A stretch of DNA of 64,000 nucleotides from CAYYFX01 sp046330135 (lineage in GTDB: Bacteria > ARS69). Position numbers and translations under genes: made by a program. The notes below the pieces were generated by a model. The model was not told where the DNA came from and made no database searches. It was given only the letters and a program-made list of their open reading frames with translations. The stretch lies in assembly GCA_046330135.1 (NCBI GenBank), contig JAXLTI010000003.1:930001-994000 (forward strand), read 5' to 3'. How positions within the stretch are numbered: the stretch's first letter is position 1; every line of letters starts with the position of its first letter. Shown piece by piece: positions 34,366 through 42,407 of this stretch.

Positions 34366-34426
34366 GTCTGGGTCTGCCGCGCGCCGGACGTGGACGGGGC
34401 GCCGGAACTTCGGTCCGTCATTCGAG

Positions 34427-34936
34427 CTACCGGAGGTTCCGCGATCTCCCGCGCACCGACGGATCGCGCTCGGCCGCGAGGAAGTCGCGCAGCGCCTCCC
34501 GCGTGGAAGGAAACGCCAGCTCGCCCCACGGGATCGCGCCGTCCCCGAAGGTCTGCGCCTCCAGGCTCTCGTGAAGAGCGTGCGGCACGCCGCTCCGGAC
34601 GCTCGCGCGATACACCACGATGATCGCGGTCTGCCCGGGATAGCTGTAGAGGCCGAGGAGATCGTCGAGGTCGACCTCGCAGCCCGTCTCCTCGCGGGTC
34701 TCGCGCACCGCCGCCGCCTCCACCGTCTCCCCGCGATCGACGTATCCGCCGGGGAACGTCCAACGCCCGTAGCCCGGCTCGATCCCGCGACGCGTGAGGA
34801 ACACGCCGCCCTGCCAGCGGAAGATCGTGCACGACGCGACCTTCGGGTCGCGCCAGTGCACGTGACCGCACTCGGGACACGTGGGCGGCTCGCCCTCGAG
34901 GAGGTGGCCGCAGCGCACGCAGTGGCGCTCGATCAC
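34427..34936 (-). CDS. Zinc-ribbon Nudix hydrolase
   Basis: 169 residues. An N-terminal Zn ribbon (CVRCGHLLEGEPPTCPEC, two CxxC pairs) precedes a Nudix domain with a full box (GGYVDRGETVEAAAVRETREETG), like the NUDIX half of NudC or ADP-ribose pyrophosphatases. The GTG start at 34936 overlaps the TGA of the M20 gene (GTGA) and begins right at the ribbon. Last gene of the eight-gene operon. Substrate unknown; NAD(H) or a nucleotide sugar is possible. Confidence 0.88.
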   Translation of the reverse strand: MIERHCVRCGHLLEGEPPTCPECGHVHWRDPKVASCTIFRWQGGVFLTRRGIEPGYGRWTFPGGYVDRGETVEAAAVRETREETGCEVDLDDLLGLYSYPGQTAIIVVYRASVRSGVPHALHESLEAQTFGDGAIPWGELAFPSTREALRDFLAAERDPSVRGRSRNLR

Positions 34937-36081
34937 TCGAAGCCGCGCTCCAGGTAGACGCGCACCGCGCGCGTCATCACCTCGAGCCCGATCGCGAGCG
35001 CGCGCTCGTCCACGTCGAACCGGGGATGGTGATGCGGGTAGGCCCCGCCCGGCGACTGCGAGCCCACGAAGAAGAAGCAGCCCGGCTTCGCCGCCAGCAT
35101 CGACGCGAAGTCCTCGCCGCCCATCGTGCGCTCGTCCGTGATGATGTTCTCCTTCCCCACCACGGAGGCCGCGGCCTCGCGCACGATCCGGCACATCCGT
35201 GGATCGTTCACGAGAACGCGCGTCATCTTCCGGATCTCGACCGTCCCCTTCGCGCCCACGATCTCGCGCACCCGTCGATGGATCTCGTTCCGCACGCCTT
35301 CGTCGAAGGTGCGGATCGTGCCGCGCAGCATGGCCTTCTCGGGAATGACGTTGTAGGCGCTGCCGCCCTCGATCCACGTCACCGAGAGGACGGCGGTCTG
35401 GAACGGGTCGACGCGCCGGCTCACGATGGTCTGCAGATCGCGGATGATCCCCGCCGCCGCCACGATGGGGTCTTCCGCTTCCTGCGGCTCGGCCGCGTGC
35501 CCGCCCCGCCCGTGCACGGTGATGTCGAAGTCGTCCACCGCGGCCATCGCGGCGCCTTCGGTGACGCCCACCTTCCCCACCGGCATCGAGTTCCACACGT
35601 GGAGCCCGAGCACCGCGTCCACTCCCTCGAGCGCCCCGTCGCCCATCATCTTCTCCGCGCCCTGACCCACTTCCTCCGCCGGCTGGAAGCCGAAGCGCAG
35701 CCGTCCGGGGAAGGCGGCCTTCGCGAAGCGCGCCGCCGCGGCGAGGGCGATCGCCGTGTGCGTGTCGTGGCCGCAGGCGTGCATGACGCCGTCGTTCGTG
35801 CTCCGGTATTCGACGTCGTTCTCCTCGCGGATCGGCAGCGCGTCCATGTCCGCGCGCACGAAGAGCGCTCGCCCCCCGCGTCCCTTCTGACCCGTGACGC
35901 CGGTTCCGCCGAGCCCTTCGCGCACCTCGTAGCCCAGCTCCTTCAAGCGCGCCGCCACGATCCCCGACGTGCGCACCTCGTGGAAGCCGAGCTCGGGGTG
36001 GCGGTGGAAGTCGCGGCGCAGGCGGACGAGCTCGACGCGCTCCTCGTCGGTCACGGGCAGCGCGGGCGTGGCGGTGTTCAT
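34933..36081 (-). CDS. M20-family amidohydrolase/peptidase
   Basis: 382 residues. It is close to N-acyl-amino-acid and hippurate hydrolases: RRDFHRHPELGFHE near 22, RADMDALPI, the metal ligands in MHACGHDTHTA, FQPAEEVGQGAEKM and a late HHHPRFDVDE. A dimerisation domain occupies the middle. It cleaves an amide from an N-acyl or N-aroyl amino acid; the exact substrate is not known. It overlaps the YgfZ gene upstream (ATGA) and the Nudix gene downstream (GTGA). Confidence 0.92.
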   Translation of the reverse strand: MNTATPALPVTDEERVELVRLRRDFHRHPELGFHEVRTSGIVAARLKELGYEVREGLGGTGVTGQKGRGGRALFVRADMDALPIREENDVEYRSTNDGVMHACGHDTHTAIALAAAARFAKAAFPGRLRFGFQPAEEVGQGAEKMMGDGALEGVDAVLGLHVWNSMPVGKVGVTEGAAMAAVDDFDITVHGRGGHAAEPQEAEDPIVAAAGIIRDLQTIVSRRVDPFQTAVLSVTWIEGGSAYNVIPEKAMLRGTIRTFDEGVRNEIHRRVREIVGAKGTVEIRKMTRVLVNDPRMCRIVREAAASVVGKENIITDERTMGGEDFASMLAAKPGCFFFVGSQSPGGAYPHHHPRFDVDERALAIGLEVMTRAVRVYLERGFE

Positions 36082-37055
36082 GACGGATCTCCGGATGGGG
36101 TGAGGGTGAGAACGCGCGCGGCGCTTCTCTCGGCGCCGTCCTGGACCACGAGGGCGCGGCCCGGCGTCTGGCGCCCCTGCTCCACGAACGCGAGCGCGAA
36201 CGTGGCTCCCGCGAGCGCGGCGGCGCTGGCCACGCTGCCGACGACCTCGTCGCCCTCGCGGAGCTCGGCGCCGGCGGAGGGCGGCGGCCCTTCGATCTGC
36301 ACGCGCGCGAGCGCGCGCTTCACGCGATGGAAGTTGTGCAGCCGCGCGATCACTTCCTGCCCCACGTAGCAGCCCTTCGTGAAGCTGATGTGATCGAGCG
36401 CGCGCAGCTCGAGCGGAATGGACCGCTCCGTGAACTCCTCGCCGAACGCCGGCACGCCGGCCTCGATGCGGAGCGCGCGATACGTCGGCTCGGAGACCAC
36501 GGGCAGCTCGGCGAGCGCCGCCTCCACCGCGGGCATCGACGCGCGCGGCGCGATCACGTGGAAGCTCTTCCCGCCCACATCCTCCGCCCGCACCACCAGG
36601 GTCTCCTCGAAGGGCGGCGACCCGCTCCGGTGATCCCACGGCGCCAGCTCCGCCGCCGCCACGCCGAAGCGACGCTTCAGCACCTCCGGCGCCGCCTTTC
36701 CGAGCACGGTGACGAGCCCGGTCTCCTCGCCGACGTCACGCAGCGTCACGTCGTCCGCGATGACGTACTTCGCCAGCCACTCGAGGGCGGCCGCGCCGCG
36801 CCCCGCGCTCCCGAGGAGGAGCGCCTCCTGGCCGCGCTCGAGGACGAGCAGCCGATCCACGACGCGCCCCGTCCGCTCGAGCAGGAAGGTGGGCGCGCCC
36901 TGACCCGGCGCGAGCCTCGCGAGGTCGTTCGTGGCCATGCGGTCGAGGAAGTCGCGCCGCTCCGTTCCGCGCGCGAGGATCCGCGAGAGACCTCGCTCGA
37001 TCCGCCCGCCCGCCGCACCCGGGGTCGTCGCCGCCGTCGAGTCCCGCTCGATCAC
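36078..37055 (-). CDS. ygfZ: YgfZ/GcvT-like folate-binding protein
   Basis: 325 residues. The family signature is present: KGCYVGQEVIARLHN (K-G-C-x-x-G-Q-E). YgfZ binds tetrahydrofolate and supports repair or assembly of Fe-S enzymes such as MiaB. The GTG start at 37055 overlaps the stop of the pterin synthase (GTGA). The N-terminal GcvT-like domain shows RILARGTERRDFLDRMATND. Its place next to a pterin synthase gives a folate/pterin link within the operon. Confidence 0.92.
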   Translation of the reverse strand: MIERDSTAATTPGAAGGRIERGLSRILARGTERRDFLDRMATNDLARLAPGQGAPTFLLERTGRVVDRLLVLERGQEALLLGSAGRGAAALEWLAKYVIADDVTLRDVGEETGLVTVLGKAAPEVLKRRFGVAAAELAPWDHRSGSPPFEETLVVRAEDVGGKSFHVIAPRASMPAVEAALAELPVVSEPTYRALRIEAGVPAFGEEFTERSIPLELRALDHISFTKGCYVGQEVIARLHNFHRVKRALARVQIEGPPPSAGAELREGDEVVGSVASAAALAGATFALAFVEQGRQTPGRALVVQDGAERSAARVLTLTPSGDPS

Positions 37056-37831
37056 GAGGCCTCCCCTTCGCCGTAGTACTCCACGTGGTTGCGCTCGGTC
37101 TCGCGCAGCTTCACGCGGAAGAGGCGCCGCCCGTCCCCCGCCGCCGCCGCGAGCGGGCCCGCGAGGCGCCGCCAGGCGAGACGCGCGATCTCCTCCGCCG
37201 TGGGGTTCACCCCGGCGAACTCGGGAAGATCCTCGTTCAAATGGCGATGATCCCAGCGGTCGATCACCTCGGCCTTCACGACGCTGTCGAACTGCTCCGC
37301 CGGAATCAGCTCCCCGGAGCCGCGCGGCTTGCCGCGGAGCGTCACCTCGAGCACGTAGTTGTGCCCGTGTCCTTTCGGGTTGTTGCACTTGCCGAAGATG
37401 CGCACGTTCTCCTCCGCAGAGAGCGAAGGCGCGTGCAGCCGATGCGACGCCGAGAACTCGTAGACCCGCGTGACGTCCATCTCTTCTCCTCTGCGCCATT
37501 CGACGATCGGGCCCGGCGCGCCCACGAGCCGGAGGCGCGCCAGCCGTTGCCCCGCAACGCGATCGCCCAGGATGGCCGCGATCTCGCGCGCGAGCGCCTC
37601 CGCGGTGGGGAGGTTCGGAGAGCCGTCGGTCCCGTCGAGGCAGCGCCCCTCCAGGCGCGCCACCACCTCGCGCCGGATCGCCTCCTTCAGCGTCGCGAGA
37701 TTCACCACCATGCCGGACGTGGCGTCGATCTCGCCTTCCACCGACGCCTCCACGTCGAACGCGAAGACCCGGAACCGGCCGCCCTCGCCCCGTGTCACCG
37801 CCTTCAGCTTCTCCACGCGGGTGACCAGCAT
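37052..37831 (-). CDS. Two-domain 6-pyruvoyl-tetrahydropterin synthase/QueD-like protein
   Basis: 259 residues made of two PTPS modules. The C-terminal one (about 128-259) is complete: zinc ligands in SASHRLH and GHGHNY, catalytic Cys in GKCNNPKGHG, DRWDHRHLNEDLPEF, PTAEEIARLAW and a terminal Glu in RETERNHVEYYG. The N-terminal one (about 12-120) has only the second half of the fold (FDVEASVEGEIDATSGMVV, PTAEALAREIAA) and lacks the histidine/cysteine motif. So one site per chain should be active. QueD would make carboxytetrahydropterin for queuosine; a pterin role is equally possible. It overlaps both neighbours by 1-4 nt. Confidence 0.88.
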   Translation of the reverse strand: MLVTRVEKLKAVTRGEGGRFRVFAFDVEASVEGEIDATSGMVVNLATLKEAIRREVVARLEGRCLDGTDGSPNLPTAEALAREIAAILGDRVAGQRLARLRLVGAPGPIVEWRRGEEMDVTRVYEFSASHRLHAPSLSAEENVRIFGKCNNPKGHGHNYVLEVTLRGKPRGSGELIPAEQFDSVVKAEVIDRWDHRHLNEDLPEFAGVNPTAEEIARLAWRRLAGPLAAAAGDGRRLFRVKLRETERNHVEYYGEGEAS

Positions 37832-38763
37832 CAACGTTCCCGGACGAAGGGCTTCGCGAGCGCGGCGGGCGCGCCCGCGCCAAGTCGGCTCGAGCGCGCC
37901 AGCACCGCCAGCGTGAGAGCGTACGGCAACGCCTGGAAGAACTGGTAGGGGATCTCGGCGCCGAGGAGGTTGCGTCCCTGGAGGCGCACCTGCAGGGACA
38001 TCGCGAGCCCGAAGAGGAGCGCCCCGCCGAGTCCGCCCCACGGGCTCCAGCGCGCGAAGACGACGATCGCGAGCGCCACGAAGCCGCGCCCCGCCGACAT
38101 CCCTTCGACGAAAGTGTCGGAGTAGCCGGTCGACAGATAGGCGCCGGCCGCGCCCGCGCAGGCGCCGCCGAAGAGCGTGGCGAGGAAGCGCACGCGACGC
38201 ACGTCCGTGCCGGCGGTCTCCACCGCCTCCGGGTTCTCCCCCGCGGCACGCAGCAGGAGCCCGGGCGTGGTGCGCGCCAGGAAGACGGCGGCGAGCGCAG
38301 CGAGGGCGAAGGCCGCGTAGCCGAGCGCGTTCTGGGCGAAGAGGGCCGGGCCGAGCACCGGGATTCCCGCGAGAACCGGCAAGGGCACGGCGGGGAACGT
38401 GTCCACGGAGAGCGATCGCACGGTGCCGGACGTCATCGCGCGGAAGAGGACGCCCGTCAGTCCCAAGGAGAGCACGTTGACGGCCACGCCCGTGACGATG
38501 GGATCGAAGCTCGCGCGGATCACGAAGACGCTGAAGACCGCCGCCAGCAGCACCGCGGCCAGGACGCCCACCAGGAGCCCCGCCCACGGCGTCCCCCACG
38601 TCCACGCGCCCGCGAAGGCGCCGAACGCGCCGAAGAGCATCATCCCTTCGATCCCGACGTTCAGCACACCGGCCCTCTCTGCCACCACCTCGCCGATCAC
38701 CGCGAGGAGGATCGGGATGGCCACGCGAACCGTCGCTTCGAACAGACCGCTCCACGCCTCCAT
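37831..38763 (-). CDS. ABC transporter permease (nucleoside/BMP type), second subunit
   Basis: A 310-residue permease of the BPD_transp_2 fold with about 8-9 hydrophobic segments. Diagnostic stretches: ERAGVLNVGIEGMMLFGAF near 30, GVAVNVLSLGLTGVLFR and GRGFVALAIVVFARWSPWGG. It corresponds to the NupC/YufQ subunit of BmpA-dependent nucleoside importers. Start and stop overlap its neighbours by 1 nt (TGATG on both sides). Confidence 0.92.
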   Translation of the reverse strand: MEAWSGLFEATVRVAIPILLAVIGEVVAERAGVLNVGIEGMMLFGAFGAFAGAWTWGTPWAGLLVGVLAAVLLAAVFSVFVIRASFDPIVTGVAVNVLSLGLTGVLFRAMTSGTVRSLSVDTFPAVPLPVLAGIPVLGPALFAQNALGYAAFALAALAAVFLARTTPGLLLRAAGENPEAVETAGTDVRRVRFLATLFGGACAGAAGAYLSTGYSDTFVEGMSAGRGFVALAIVVFARWSPWGGLGGALLFGLAMSLQVRLQGRNLLGAEIPYQFFQALPYALTLAVLARSSRLGAGAPAALAKPFVRER

Positions 38764-39791
38764 CACGCGACCTCCCGGTCGCGGCGAATCGCGCCCGACG
38801 CCACGGAGGCGAGGATCACGACCGCCTGGATCACGAGCACGAGCACGTGGGAGACGTCGGCTTCCTGCTGCATGCGGGACGACCCGGCGTCCAGCGCCCC
38901 GAAGAAGAGGGCCGCCGGCACCAGCGCCAGCGGCTGCAGGCGCGCGAGCAGCGCGACCGCGATCGCCGTGTAGCCCCAGCCCGGCGAGATCTTGTCGAAG
39001 AGGCGCCCGAGGACGCCCATCACCTCCACCGCACCCGCGAGACCCGCGAGCCCTCCGGACACCACCGCCGCGCCGAGGAGAGTGCGCTGCACCGGAATCC
39101 CCGCCCACGCGCACGCGAGGGGGTTGCCTCCCACCATGCGCACGCGAAAGCCCCACTCGGTGCGCGCCAGCACGAGCCACCCGAGGGCGACCGCCGCGAG
39201 CGCAAGGAGGATTCCGGCGTGCAGCGTGTAGCCGCGACCGAAGAGCCGCGGGAGCACGGCGGAGGCGGCGATCGCGTCGCTGATCGGCTGCGCCCGCGAC
39301 GCCTGCATGAGCGGCCCGTGCACGAGCCACGACAGGAGGTAGAGCGCCACGAAGTTCAGCATGATCGTCGAGATGACCTCGAGCGCGCCGCGCTTCACGC
39401 GAAGCCACGCCGCCAGCAGGCACCACGCCGCGCCCGCCGCGAAGGCCAGCGCCAGGACGAGCGGCACGTGCACCAAGGCGGGCAGCCCGGAGCGCGTGCC
39501 GAGCCACCCCGCCACGATCGCGCCGCACACGAGCTGCCCTTCCGCGCCGATGTTCCAGAAGCCGCAGCGGAACGCCACGAGAACGCCGAGCCCCGTGAGG
39601 AGAAGCGGGCACGCCTTCGTGCCGACGTTGAGCAGCCCGTAGCGCGAGCCGAAGGCGCCGTCCGCGAGCGACCGGAGCGCGAGGGCGGGGTCGCGCCCGG
39701 CCGCCGCCACCACGATCGCCGAGACCAGGAGCGCCGCGGCGAGATACGCGGTGAGCGAGAGCGCCGCTCGCACGTCCCTCGCGACGCTCAC
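38763..39791 (-). CDS. ABC transporter permease (nucleoside/BMP type), first subunit
   Basis: A 342-residue BPD_transp_2 permease. Typical segments: AFRCGFWNIGAEGQLVCGAI near 75, LEVISTIMLNFVALYLLSWL, FRVRMVGGNPLACAWAGIPV and GWGYTAIAVALLARLQPL. It is the NupB/YufP counterpart. The GTG start overlaps the ATPase stop (GTGA) and the stop overlaps the next permease (TGATG). Confidence 0.92.
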   Translation of the reverse strand: MSVARDVRAALSLTAYLAAALLVSAIVVAAAGRDPALALRSLADGAFGSRYGLLNVGTKACPLLLTGLGVLVAFRCGFWNIGAEGQLVCGAIVAGWLGTRSGLPALVHVPLVLALAFAAGAAWCLLAAWLRVKRGALEVISTIMLNFVALYLLSWLVHGPLMQASRAQPISDAIAASAVLPRLFGRGYTLHAGILLALAAVALGWLVLARTEWGFRVRMVGGNPLACAWAGIPVQRTLLGAAVVSGGLAGLAGAVEVMGVLGRLFDKISPGWGYTAIAVALLARLQPLALVPAALFFGALDAGSSRMQQEADVSHVLVLVIQAVVILASVASGAIRRDREVA

Positions 39792-41293
39792 GGCTCGCGG
39801 CCCAGCATCAAGGCGCCGATCGCGGCGCGTTCGCGCGAGGTCGCCTCGCGGAGCCCGCCGCGGAAGAGCACCGCGACGCGATCGGAGACTTCCAGGAGCT
39901 CGTCCAGCTCCGTCGAGACGAGGAGGATCGCGCGTCCGGCGTCGCGGAGCTCGATCAGCGTGCGCAGGAGCGCGGAGGCGGCGCCCACGTCGAGGCCGCG
40001 CGTGGGATTGAGCAGCACGATCGCCTTCGGCTCGGCGGCCAGCTCGCGCGCGAGCAGCAGCTTCTGCTGGTTCCCGCCCGAGAGGCTGCGCGCCGGCACG
40101 CGAGGGCCCTCGGCGCGCACGTCGAAGCGGGCGAGCAGCTCGCCTGCGCGACGCACGTGCGCCGACGGGCTCACGCCGAGCCGGCCCCTCGCCCACGGCG
40201 CGCCGAACTCCCGCAGCGCGAGGTTCTCCCAGAGCGGCGCGTCGGGGACGAGACCTTCCCGGGCGCGGTCCCCGGGCAGGACCGAGAGCCCGCGACGCCA
40301 CCGCGCCTCGACGTCGAGCGCGGTCACGTCCGCTCCCGCGAGGCGCACCCGGCCGGCGTCCGGGCGCAACAACCCGGCGAGCAGCGCCACCAGCTCCTGT
40401 TGTCCGTTCCCGTCCACCCCCGCGACCCCGAGGATCTCGCCCGCGCGGAGCGCGAAGGAGACCTCGCGCAGCGCCGGGGCGCCCGGCGCCTTCGCCGACG
40501 CGCCCTCGACCGAAAGGACCACGTCGCCGTCCGCCGCCGCGCGCCGGCCGCTGCGCGTCCACGCCGCCGCCTCTTCGCCCACGATCGCGCGCGCGAGGGA
40601 CGACGCGTCCGCGTCCTCCGTCCGCACGCGCGCCACCACGCGCCCGCGCCGGAGCACGGTCACACGGTCCGAGATGGCCAGCACCTCGTCGAGCTTGTGG
40701 CTGATGAAGACGATCGCCGTGCCCGCGCGCTTCATCTCGCGGATCGCGGCGAAGAGGTCGTCCACCTCGCTCGGCGCGAGAACCGCGGTGGGCTCGTCGA
40801 GAATGAGCAGCGCCGCCGAGCCTTCGAGCGCCTTCGCGATCTCCACGCGCTGCCGCGCGCCGACCGGCAGATCGTCCACGCGCGCGTCGGGGTCGAGGGC
40901 GAGGGAGTAGCGCTCGGCGAGCTCCTGCACGCGCCGCCGCCCGCGCGCGGCGTCCAGTCGGAACGCCGGGCGCTTCGGATCGGAGAGCGCCACGTTCTCC
41001 CAGACGGGCAGGGCGCCCACCAGCATGAAGTGCTGGTGCACCATGCCGATGCCGCGGGCCAGCGCGTCGTGCGGGGAGCGGAGCGCCGTCTCCTCGCCGC
41101 GCCAGAGGATGCGCCCCGCGTCCGCGCGCAACATCCCGAAGAGGAGGTTCACGAGCGTCGTCTTGCCCGCGCCGTTCTCGCCGAGGATCGCGTGGACCTC
41201 GCCGGGCCGGACGTCGAGATCCACGGTCTCGAGCGCCGTCAGCGCACCGAAGCGTTTCGTGAGACCGGCGGCTCGGAGGAGCGGCTCGCTCAC
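39788..41293 (-). CDS. ABC transporter ATPase with two nucleotide-binding domains (nucleoside/BMP type)
   Basis: 501 residues with two NBDs. NBD1: Walker A GENGAGKTT near 37, Q-loop VHQHFMLVG, LPVGARQRVEIAKAL (altered signature), Walker B LLILDEPTAVL. NBD2: Walker A is degenerate, GVDGNGQQE; signature SLSGGNQQKLLLA; Walker B IVLLNPTRGLD with Asn in place of the usual Asp-Glu. This asymmetry is usual for NupA/RbsA-like sugar and nucleoside importers. The GTG start overlaps the BMP gene stop. Confidence 0.94.
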   Translation of the reverse strand: MSEPLLRAAGLTKRFGALTALETVDLDVRPGEVHAILGENGAGKTTLVNLLFGMLRADAGRILWRGEETALRSPHDALARGIGMVHQHFMLVGALPVWENVALSDPKRPAFRLDAARGRRRVQELAERYSLALDPDARVDDLPVGARQRVEIAKALEGSAALLILDEPTAVLAPSEVDDLFAAIREMKRAGTAIVFISHKLDEVLAISDRVTVLRRGRVVARVRTEDADASSLARAIVGEEAAAWTRSGRRAAADGDVVLSVEGASAKAPGAPALREVSFALRAGEILGVAGVDGNGQQELVALLAGLLRPDAGRVRLAGADVTALDVEARWRRGLSVLPGDRAREGLVPDAPLWENLALREFGAPWARGRLGVSPSAHVRRAGELLARFDVRAEGPRVPARSLSGGNQQKLLLARELAAEPKAIVLLNPTRGLDVGAASALLRTLIELRDAGRAILLVSTELDELLEVSDRVAVLFRGGLREATSRERAAIGALMLGREP

Positions 41294-42303
41294 CGCGGGG
41301 GCGCGAGCGGGTCGATCTCTCCGCGCGCGATCTTGGACTCGAGGTCGGAGAGGAACGAGACCAGCTCGGGGGCGAGCTTCGGACCCTGCTCGGGGCTCAT
41401 GACCACGGACACGACGCCCTCCTTCGAGCCCATGGCCGAGGACCGCGGCACGTAGGTCCTGGTCTTCACCTCGCGCGCGATCGAGAGGTACGCCGCGGGG
41501 ACGTCGAGGACCGCGCTCGCGAAGATCGCCCCCGGGACGACCGCGTTTTGATCCCGGTTCGACCCGAACGCGAAGACGCCCTTCGCCTTGTGGGCGGCCG
41601 CCGCCTGGAAGACGCCGAGGCCGGCCTTGTCCGCGTTCTGGAAGATGAAGCGCGCGCCCTGCTCGATGAGCGCCTCCGCGTGCTCCTTCGCGAGCGTGAC
41701 GTCGTTCCAGTTGCCGACGTACTTCGTCACGACGGTGAAACTGGGGTCCACGCTCTTCGCGCCGTTCACGAAGCCCTCGAAGCCGGGCTTCAAGGAGGGA
41801 ATCTCCTCGCCGCCGATCATGCCGGCGACCTTCGTGGGCGAGAGCTTCGCCGTGAGCGCGCCGAGCACGTACGTGGCGTCTTCCAGCTTGAAGTGCACCG
41901 AGCCCACGTTCGCGGCGGCGGTGTCTCCCGCGATCACGATGAACGTGGTCTTCGGGAAGTCCGGCGCCACGCGGAGCGCCGCGTCCTGGAACTCGTAAGC
42001 GTGCCCGAAGACGAGGTCGTAGCCTTCGGCGCCGAACTGCCGGAAGTTCTCCTCGAACCCGGACTTGTCGATGCTCTCGACCTTCGCCACCGCCGCGCCC
42101 AGCTCGGACTGGATGCGCATCAGCCCCTCGTAGGCGCTCTGGTTCCAGCCGTCGTCGGAGATGGGGCCGGTGAGGAGGAGGGCCACCTTGAACGTCTTGG
42201 GCGCGGGCGGCGCGGCCTCGCGCTTCGCGCAGGCGCCCACGAGCAGCAGCGTCGCCATGGCCGCGACGAGGAGGAGAGCCCGCAGGACCGCACGTGGACG
42301 CAT
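41290..42303 (-). CDS. BMP-family substrate-binding lipoprotein
   Basis: About 337 residues. The lipobox LLLVGAC makes it a lipoprotein, followed by KTFKVALLLTGPISDDGWNQ and EGYDLVFGHAYEFQDAA, IPSLKPGFEGFVNGAKSVDP. BMP (Med/PnrA) proteins bind purine nucleosides for the adjacent ABC transporter. The ATG at 42303 is preferred to the one at 42312 because GGGGTG then has a spacing of about 7 nt. First gene of the eight-gene operon. Confidence 0.92.
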   Translation of the reverse strand: MRPRAVLRALLLVAAMATLLLVGACAKREAAPPAPKTFKVALLLTGPISDDGWNQSAYEGLMRIQSELGAAVAKVESIDKSGFEENFRQFGAEGYDLVFGHAYEFQDAALRVAPDFPKTTFIVIAGDTAAANVGSVHFKLEDATYVLGALTAKLSPTKVAGMIGGEEIPSLKPGFEGFVNGAKSVDPSFTVVTKYVGNWNDVTLAKEHAEALIEQGARFIFQNADKAGLGVFQAAAAHKAKGVFAFGSNRDQNAVVPGAIFASAVLDVPAAYLSIAREVKTRTYVPRSSAMGSKEGVVSVVMSPEQGPKLAPELVSFLSDLESKIARGEIDPLAPPR

Positions 42304-42407
42304 CGAATGCACCCCGGTTCGAAGGGCGCATTCTGGGTGGGGCGCCGCAACGTGTCAACGGTGCGGCCTCGGACGCGATGACGTTGCGAGCCGAGCCCGG
42401 CCTCGCG

